DNA from: an uncultured Prevotellaceae bacterium
Lineage (GTDB): Bacteria > Bacteroidota > Bacteroidia > Bacteroidales > Bacteroidaceae
Length of the DNA: 64,000 nucleotides
Assembly (NCBI GenBank): GCA_946626595.1
Contig: CAMOUQ010000003.1
Coordinates: 1 to 64,000 of the forward strand
Reading direction: 5' to 3'
Part shown: piece after piece, positions 58,873 through 64,000 of the stretch
Numbering within the stretch: the stretch's first letter is position 1
How the letters are laid out: each line of letters starts with the position of its first letter
The notes under the pieces: model-generated
What the model saw: the letters and a program-made list of their open reading frames with translations, nothing else
What the model was told of the DNA's origin: nothing
Databases searched by the model: none
Program-made: the position numbers and the translations under genes

Positions 58873-61800
58873 TCATTTCGTATTCTCGATATCCCGTAGC
58901 ATCAGCGTTTGCGGATCGGCCACCATGCGCTGGAAATCCGGAGCATCCGCTGTACCTGGCGCAGGCGCAAAGTACTGATGGCGGTCGGCATTGCGCCAGA
59001 CGAGGAAGTAGCAGAGCGGGTACTGACGCAGTTGCGGCAGGAGGACACGCGTCCACCACGTGGGGTCGGGCAGATTCTGATAACCACATTCCGTGAGGGC
59101 CAACAGGCGGTTGGTCTTGCGGGCATAGGCGGAGAGCTCGGTCAGGTCGTGGTTGAGCGTGCGCACGAAGTTCTGCTCACCGCCCTTCTGCTGATAAGCA
59201 TCGAGGCCGATGATGTCCACGCGGTCGTCGCCCGGATAGGTGTCGAATATCTGGCTGGGATAGCCGTAGTTGGGACTCCAGCTCCAGACGATGTTCGTAA
59301 GACCGTCGGCCAGGAGGCGGTCCTGCAACTGGTTCCACAGGGCCTTGAACTCCTGCGGTGTGCACAGACCCCACCCCCACCAGAACCATCCGCCGCTGTT
59401 CTCGTGCCAGGGACGGAAGATAAAGGGCACGGGGCGTCCGTGTTCGTCACGGAGCGACTGAAGGAAGTGTGACAGACGTTGTATCCAGAGCTCGAACTTC
59501 TGGTGCTGCACCCCACCGGGCAGTATGCTGCGCACTACTTCGCGACTTTTATTGTCCCACGCCGTTCCGCCCGTCAGTGGATTGCGCGGATGCCACGAGA
59601 GGGTTGCTATACCGCCACGACGTACGTGGGCGAGCAGTTCCTCGCGCAGACGCTGGAAGGGCACACTGTCCAGATTCTTCTCATCGCCCATCTCTATGCC
59701 TCCAAGTTCAAAGCCCATCACGGCCGGATAGTCGCCGCTGACGGCCAAGACATCCGACCGTCCGCGGTCCCACTGCCATCCGAGGCCGTAGAAGGGATCG
59801 TCTTGGTGACCAAACATGATGCCTCTTTTGCTCAGTTGCTGGAGTCGGTCCATCAGCTTCTGTCGGCCTGACTCCTTGATGCCCTGCATGGGATAGAGGG
59901 GTTGCACAGGGGGGATAGTTGTCGATGTGGCAGAGGTACGGCCCAAGGGGGTAATCAGCAGGTTGTCGAAGTAGGGCGTTGAGACGTATCGCCCATGCAG
60001 CGGAGCTATGAGGCCGGCCATACCACGGCCGTAGTGGTCGGATGTGGCACGCACCACCTCCACGCCATCAATGAAGCCTGTTATCTCGTTGCCCAGGAAA
60101 CGCAGCTTCAGGTTGTGCCATTGCATGGCCTTTACGCCTTCAACACAGGCCTCGGCCAGCGTGTATTCACCTCCCACTTCAACGTCCTTCCTTGCCAGAA
60201 TGAGGGCTTGCTGCTCCTTGTCACCGATGAGTTCCTTCTGGTCGCGCTTGCCGCGGGTCAGGATAAGGTAGCAGTGCCCATGATCATCAATTTTCAGATA
60301 GTAGCCTTTGGCCCAAATACCATAGCCTGTGCCCACGTCGCAGAGACGCCCCATCACACCGGCTTCGTCGCCGGGATTTAGGCAGACGTCGGCACTGACC
60401 TCATAGTCCTCCCACGCGGCATCGCCCAGGATGGTGTAGTGATGCCACTCGGGAGCCCAACTGAGGGTGTGCGTCCCTACCGTCTGACGGATGCATCGTC
60501 TGGAGGGGCTTGCGGCCATCGGCGCCGAGGCTTTGCCTGCGGTCGGTGTTCTTGGGTTATAGACGGGCTGATCCACCAGTTCGAAGCATCCGATGAGGTC
60601 AGCCAGATAGTGCGGCAGATAGCCCCACTCTGCGGGATTGCGGTATTGCTCGAAGTCCTCACCATAGGGTATGGGGAACGGCTGGGAAGCTGGTATGTCA
60701 GCAAAGGTGCCTTTCTGTTGTCCGGTCGTTGTGGAGAGGGAATATACGGCATCGGGCTTCAGCGTGATGGAGAAGCCGCCGCCACGGAGTTTTATATCCT
60801 GGAGACGCACAAACTGTTGCCGGGCATCGCTGTACCAGACGCAGAGTTGCCCGTGGGAAAGGCCTTCCCCCACGCGCACCCTGATGGTTTGTGCCTTGCT
60901 TGCTCCCTTCGTCTCTGCTATAATGCTGTAGTCACCCGACAGGGGGTCGCGCAGGCTCACCACTGAACCTCCTTGGGGCAGATTGAGACAACCGTCGTCA
61001 ATGTATCGCCATCCAACGCGGGTGAATTGTCCGTAGTGGGCATAGCCCCACAGGGCCTCTCTCACGGAGTAGTGGCCGCTCCAGGGCTCCTGAGCCAGCA
61101 GCATGGGCGGTTCCTTGCTGTAGGGTTCCAGAGGGTAGGTGGCACCGATGTCGTACCAGTTTACAACCTTCATAGCACCGCTGACGATGTAGTTGGCATT
61201 GAAGCACTTGACGATGCTGATTAGACAGTCGAAGCCGGGCCGATAGACATGATCCTCACTGTTCCAGATAGGCTTGCCCAGTTCCTCTGCAGCGCGACGT
61301 TGTTCGGGCGTGAGTTGTATCTCGCTGAAGGTGTGGGCACACACGGCATCCAGCGCGGCGGCCAGTTCGGGGTCTTCCTGCATTTGTCGTAAGAAGTCCA
61401 TCTTCTGATTTCCCCAGTTGCCGAAGCCGTGAAGCATGACATTGCGAAATCCACGCTCGTTCATGGCATGCCGCATGTGTTTGGCAAAGTCGCCGCTCCA
61501 GCCCTTCTCATTGTGACATCCCAGAGCGTCCAGCTCCAAGCCGTGCACTTGACGAAGGCCTTGCATCCAGGCAATGTAGTAGTCGACCATGTCATCCGAC
61601 CAGAAGTTGCCCACCCAGGCAGGTGCGCTCCAACTGGTGGCATCCAACGAGAGGGCAGCATTCCTGCGCCTGGCCTCCTGCATCACCCACCACATGTAGC
61701 CACGCAGGAAGTTGGCATCGCCACGATAGTGGCTGTGGCTGGGCATGCTGCCCTGGGTGGAATTGCCATCGCCCGGCACCTCCACGAGTAGGGCACTCAC

Positions 61801-62019
61801 TGATGCTCCGAACATGGGACGGTACACCATATCCATGATTTGTGAGCGCTGGGGTTCGGGATAGTCCTTCAGAAGGACGGAGGTAGCTCCACCACCATTG
61901 ACGGCTCCGATGCCGTCGAACTGTTTGCCTGTGGACTTTGCGCTTAGGCAGACCGTCTGTGCCGAGGCACTGCCCCACCCGACGGCCAATACAAAAAGGG
62001 ATAGCAATCTGATTTTCAT
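58873..62019 (-). CDS. GH59-GH26 fusion: galactocerebrosidase-like plus beta-mannanase
   Basis: A 1048 aa secreted protein (signal MKIRLLSLFVLAVGWGSASA). Residues about 30-690 follow animal galactocerebrosidase (GH59) from end to end: FDGIGAVNGGGATSVLLKDY, 'GHYSVREALWGYAHYGQFT', then a lectin-like domain ending 'PYFDNLLI'. Both catalytic glutamates seem kept: E171 (GCHNEKG) and E255 (WNSED). Residues about 715-1040 are GH26: 'RGIMFGHQDDPFYG', acid/base E873 in FRPWHENSGGWFWWG, nucleophile E977 in LALTECGY. Linker about 690-715. It starts 18 bp after the GH3 stop. A dual beta-galactosidase/mannanase on galactomannan-like or glycolipid substrates is inferred. Confidence 0.88.
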   Translation of the reverse strand: MKIRLLSLFVLAVGWGSASAQTVCLSAKSTGKQFDGIGAVNGGGATSVLLKDYPEPQRSQIMDMVYRPMFGASVSALLVEVPGDGNSTQGSMPSHSHYRGDANFLRGYMWWVMQEARRRNAALSLDATSWSAPAWVGNFWSDDMVDYYIAWMQGLRQVHGLELDALGCHNEKGWSGDFAKHMRHAMNERGFRNVMLHGFGNWGNQKMDFLRQMQEDPELAAALDAVCAHTFSEIQLTPEQRRAAEELGKPIWNSEDHVYRPGFDCLISIVKCFNANYIVSGAMKVVNWYDIGATYPLEPYSKEPPMLLAQEPWSGHYSVREALWGYAHYGQFTRVGWRYIDDGCLNLPQGGSVVSLRDPLSGDYSIIAETKGASKAQTIRVRVGEGLSHGQLCVWYSDARQQFVRLQDIKLRGGGFSITLKPDAVYSLSTTTGQQKGTFADIPASQPFPIPYGEDFEQYRNPAEWGYLPHYLADLIGCFELVDQPVYNPRTPTAGKASAPMAASPSRRCIRQTVGTHTLSWAPEWHHYTILGDAAWEDYEVSADVCLNPGDEAGVMGRLCDVGTGYGIWAKGYYLKIDDHGHCYLILTRGKRDQKELIGDKEQQALILARKDVEVGGEYTLAEACVEGVKAMQWHNLKLRFLGNEITGFIDGVEVVRATSDHYGRGMAGLIAPLHGRYVSTPYFDNLLITPLGRTSATSTTIPPVQPLYPMQGIKESGRQKLMDRLQQLSKRGIMFGHQDDPFYGLGWQWDRGRSDVLAVSGDYPAVMGFELGGIEMGDEKNLDSVPFQRLREELLAHVRRGGIATLSWHPRNPLTGGTAWDNKSREVVRSILPGGVQHQKFELWIQRLSHFLQSLRDEHGRPVPFIFRPWHENSGGWFWWGWGLCTPQEFKALWNQLQDRLLADGLTNIVWSWSPNYGYPSQIFDTYPGDDRVDIIGLDAYQQKGGEQNFVRTLNHDLTELSAYARKTNRLLALTECGYQNLPDPTWWTRVLLPQLRQYPLCYFLVWRNADRHQYFAPAPGTADAPDFQRMVADPQTLMLRDIENTK

Positions 62020-62037
62020 ATGATTTATGTCGTTTTA

Positions 62038-64000
62038 TTAATTTATCTTCCTCACCATCACATGTTGGTTGGCAACGGACAGGCGGAAGTCGCCAGGCTC
62101 CAGCACCCAGCGTCCGTCGAGGTCGACAAACGAGAGGTCATGGGCTTTCAATTGCAACCTCACAGTGCGCTTCTCGCCTGGCGCTAAGGGCACCTTCTCA
62201 AACGCGCGCAGGCGGCGGTTATCTGGTGTCAGTGAGGCCACCAGGTCGCTCGCGTAGAGAAGCACGCTCTCCTTAGTGGCCATGTGACCAGTGTTGCAAA
62301 CGTCCACACTGACGTTGAGCACATCGCCCTCGCTAAAGGTGGTTTTGTCCACACGCATGTTGCTGTATTCCACCGTAGTGTAGTGGAGGCCGTAGCCGAA
62401 GGGCCACTGCACGTCCATCACGGCATCGTAATTGTAGTTGCCGGCCATCTGTCCCATGTTCTCGCAGGGCTTGTAGTCGTAGGTGACAAAAGCTCCCGTG
62501 TACTTGGGATAGGTGTAGGGCATGCGACCTGTGAAGTCGGCGTCGCCGGCCAGCAGGCGTGCCAGAGCCGTGCCTCCGTAATTGCTGGGCAGGAAGGTGT
62601 GTACGACTGCGGCACAAAGGGGGGCGATGTCGCGCACGATGCGAGGACGCCCCTCGGTCAGGACGAGCACAATGGGCTTGCCCGCCTCAGCCAGACGGCG
62701 CACCATCTCGCGCTGGTTGTCGCTCAGGGTGAGATCGTTGATGTTTCCCGGTGTCTCGCAATACGAGTTTTCGCCCACACAGCTGACGACGACATCGGCC
62801 TCGCGTGCTGCCTGTATCAGTTGGTTCCAGTCTTCAGCCCGATGGTCGAGGTCGAAATTGCGGCTGTCCCATCGCACCCCCTGCAGGTATCGGACGTTAT
62901 CTGCACCGAAGCGCTCCTTCAAAGCCTCCTGGAAGGTGGGATAGTGCCCCATCTGGGGTGCCAGTTCGTTGGTGCGTTCGCCCTGCCAGGTGTAGCTCCA
63001 TCCGCCGTTCATACCACGTAGATTGTCGGCATTGGGGCCACAAACAAGTATCTTCGTTCCCTTCTTCAGAGGCAAAACTTTTTCCCCTTTCACCCTTAGC
63101 CCTTCATTCTTCAGCAGCACCATGCACTCCTCTGCCATCTGTACGGCCTCTTTGGCAAAGCGCTGGCTGGCAAAGTCGGGAAACTCCTTGGCCAGTAGGC
63201 GGGCATCCTTGTCCCACGTCTTCTTGTCCAGAAGCCCCAGGCGAATCTTCAGTCGGAGAATGCGACGCACGGCATCGTCGATGCGCGACTGAGAGACGAG
63301 TCCCTCGTCAACCAGTTCCCTCAGCAGGTCGCAGAATTCCACCTCATAGGGAACCATCGACATATCGATGCCAGCATTGATGGCCAGGCGTATGGCGTCC
63401 TTCTTGGTAGCTGCCACGTGGTCGCGCGTGCAGAGATTGTTGATGTCTGCCCAGTCGGTCACAATCATGCCGTCCCAGGCGAGTTCCTCCTTCAGCCAGT
63501 TTGTCAGATACTTATGATTGGCATGGAAGGGCACACCGTTGTTCACTCCGGAATTGACCATCAGCGACAGGGCACCTGCCAGGATGGCACTTCGGAAGGG
63601 TTGGAAGTACTTCTCGCGCATGTCACGATCGGTGACGCTGCTGGGTGTGCGGTCCTTGCCGCTCACGGGTACGCCATAGGCCATATAGTGCTTGATGCAA
63701 GCAGCCACACGGTGGGGCGGTATGTGGTTAGGGTCGTCGCCCTGATAGCCGAGAACTGCTTGGCGAGCCATCTCGCAACTGAGATATACATCCTCACCGT
63801 AACTCTCCCACATGCGGCTCCAGAGAGGCTGCCTTCCGAGGTCCATGACGGGCGAATATACCCAGGGTATGAGGCAGGCACGGCTTTCGTAGGCACCTAT
63901 CTCGCTGACTCGCCGGGGTATCTGGCGGTTGAAGGATGCCGCCTGACCAATCTCTTGCGGAAAGAGGGTTGCCCCCCAGGTGTACGAAGCACCGTGTATC
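62038..64000 (-). CDS. GH3 beta-glycosidase, N-terminus cut by window edge
   Basis: The frame stays open from the stop at 62038 through an internal ATG at 63846 to base 64000 ([20 protein letters not shown] at the open end), so the true start lies outside. Seen: '[25 protein letters not shown]', '[11 protein letters not shown]', the nucleophile aspartate in [11 protein letters not shown], then the C-terminal domain ('[17 protein letters not shown]', '[17 protein letters not shown]') and a fibronectin-III-like end. GH3 enzymes remove terminal beta-glucose, mannose or xylose. It is the most upstream of the three-gene glycan operon visible here. Confidence 0.95.
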   Translation of the reverse strand, partial: IHGASYTWGATLFPQEIGQAASFNRQIPRRVSEIGAYESRACLIPWVYSPVMDLGRQPLWSRMWESYGEDVYLSCEMARQAVLGYQGDDPNHIPPHRVAACIKHYMAYGVPVSGKDRTPSSVTDRDMREKYFQPFRSAILAGALSLMVNSGVNNGVPFHANHKYLTNWLKEELAWDGMIVTDWADINNLCTRDHVAATKKDAIRLAINAGIDMSMVPYEVEFCDLLRELVDEGLVSQSRIDDAVRRILRLKIRLGLLDKKTWDKDARLLAKEFPDFASQRFAKEAVQMAEECMVLLKNEGLRVKGEKVLPLKKGTKILVCGPNADNLRGMNGGWSYTWQGERTNELAPQMGHYPTFQEALKERFGADNVRYLQGVRWDSRNFDLDHRAEDWNQLIQAAREADVVVSCVGENSYCETPGNINDLTLSDNQREMVRRLAEAGKPIVLVLTEGRPRIVRDIAPLCAAVVHTFLPSNYGGTALARLLAGDADFTGRMPYTYPKYTGAFVTYDYKPCENMGQMAGNYNYDAVMDVQWPFGYGLHYTTVEYSNMRVDKTTFSEGDVLNVSVDVCNTGHMATKESVLLYASDLVASLTPDNRRLRAFEKVPLAPGEKRTVRLQLKAHDLSFVDLDGRWVLEPGDFRLSVANQHVMVRKIN

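Overview
The window looks like the chromosome of a Prevotella-like Bacteroidales bacterium. The evidence is mainly regulatory and genomic. Many genes are preceded by the Bacteroidota sigma-factor signature (TTTG, 19-20 nt, TAnnTTTG). Other signs are a serine palmitoyltransferase, SusC/TonB-type outer-membrane proteins, a methylmalonyl-CoA epimerase, a long-repeat (47 bp) type II-C CRISPR system, and secreted glycoside hydrolase operons. No rRNA or tRNA gene was seen.

Layout. 1-4.5 kb: left-truncated, minus-strand defence-like operon with a PAPS-reductase/ferredoxin/DUF4007-like fusion, a stand-alone protein resembling the sulfur-binding (SBD/HNH N-terminal) domain, and a BrxC/PglY-like P-loop ATPase. 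It resembles phosphorothioation-linked (type 4) BREX and sits behind a long palindromic leader. 5-26.7 kb: housekeeping core (folB, nitroreductase, secreted M6 protease, ribH, recF, DUF721, fau, smpB, mfd, queF, DbpA-like helicase, spt plus a divergent lipid kinase, udk, MltF-like transglycosylase, Dna2-like nuclease-helicase). 26.7-38.1 kb: CRISPR island with a WYL regulator behind a repeat-rich 650 bp region, a divergent tracrRNA, an AT-rich cas9 (1442 aa), cas1, cas2 and an array of 33 repeats. A 1583 bp piece of phage structural-gene DNA sits exactly between two intact repeats of this array. 38.3-56.4 kb: second housekeeping stretch (esterase-like lipoprotein, nitroreductase, DUF2520, KdsC-like phosphatase, maf, TonB receptor, M48 protease, mce, nth, pgk, lipoproteins, TPR protein, a probable sRNA, pheS, murB, D-2-hydroxyacid dehydrogenase). 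56.6-64 kb: minus-strand glycan operon with GH3, a GH59-GH26 fusion and GH36, cut by the right edge.

How parts work together. The WYL protein, tracrRNA, Cas9, Cas1, Cas2 and array form one adaptive immunity unit; the tracrRNA on the minus strand implies that the array is read on the minus strand, toward cas2. The BREX-like operon would be a second, DNA-modification-based defence. The GH operon is suited to galactomannan-type or galactolipid-type substrates. spt and the divergent lipid kinase suggest sphingolipid synthesis and turnover.

Most noteworthy: the phage segment inside the CRISPR array, the GH59-GH26 fusion enzyme, the SBD/PAPS-reductase defence operon with a structured leader, an octanucleotide repeat in a TonB-receptor signal peptide, and a probable sRNA downstream of pheS.
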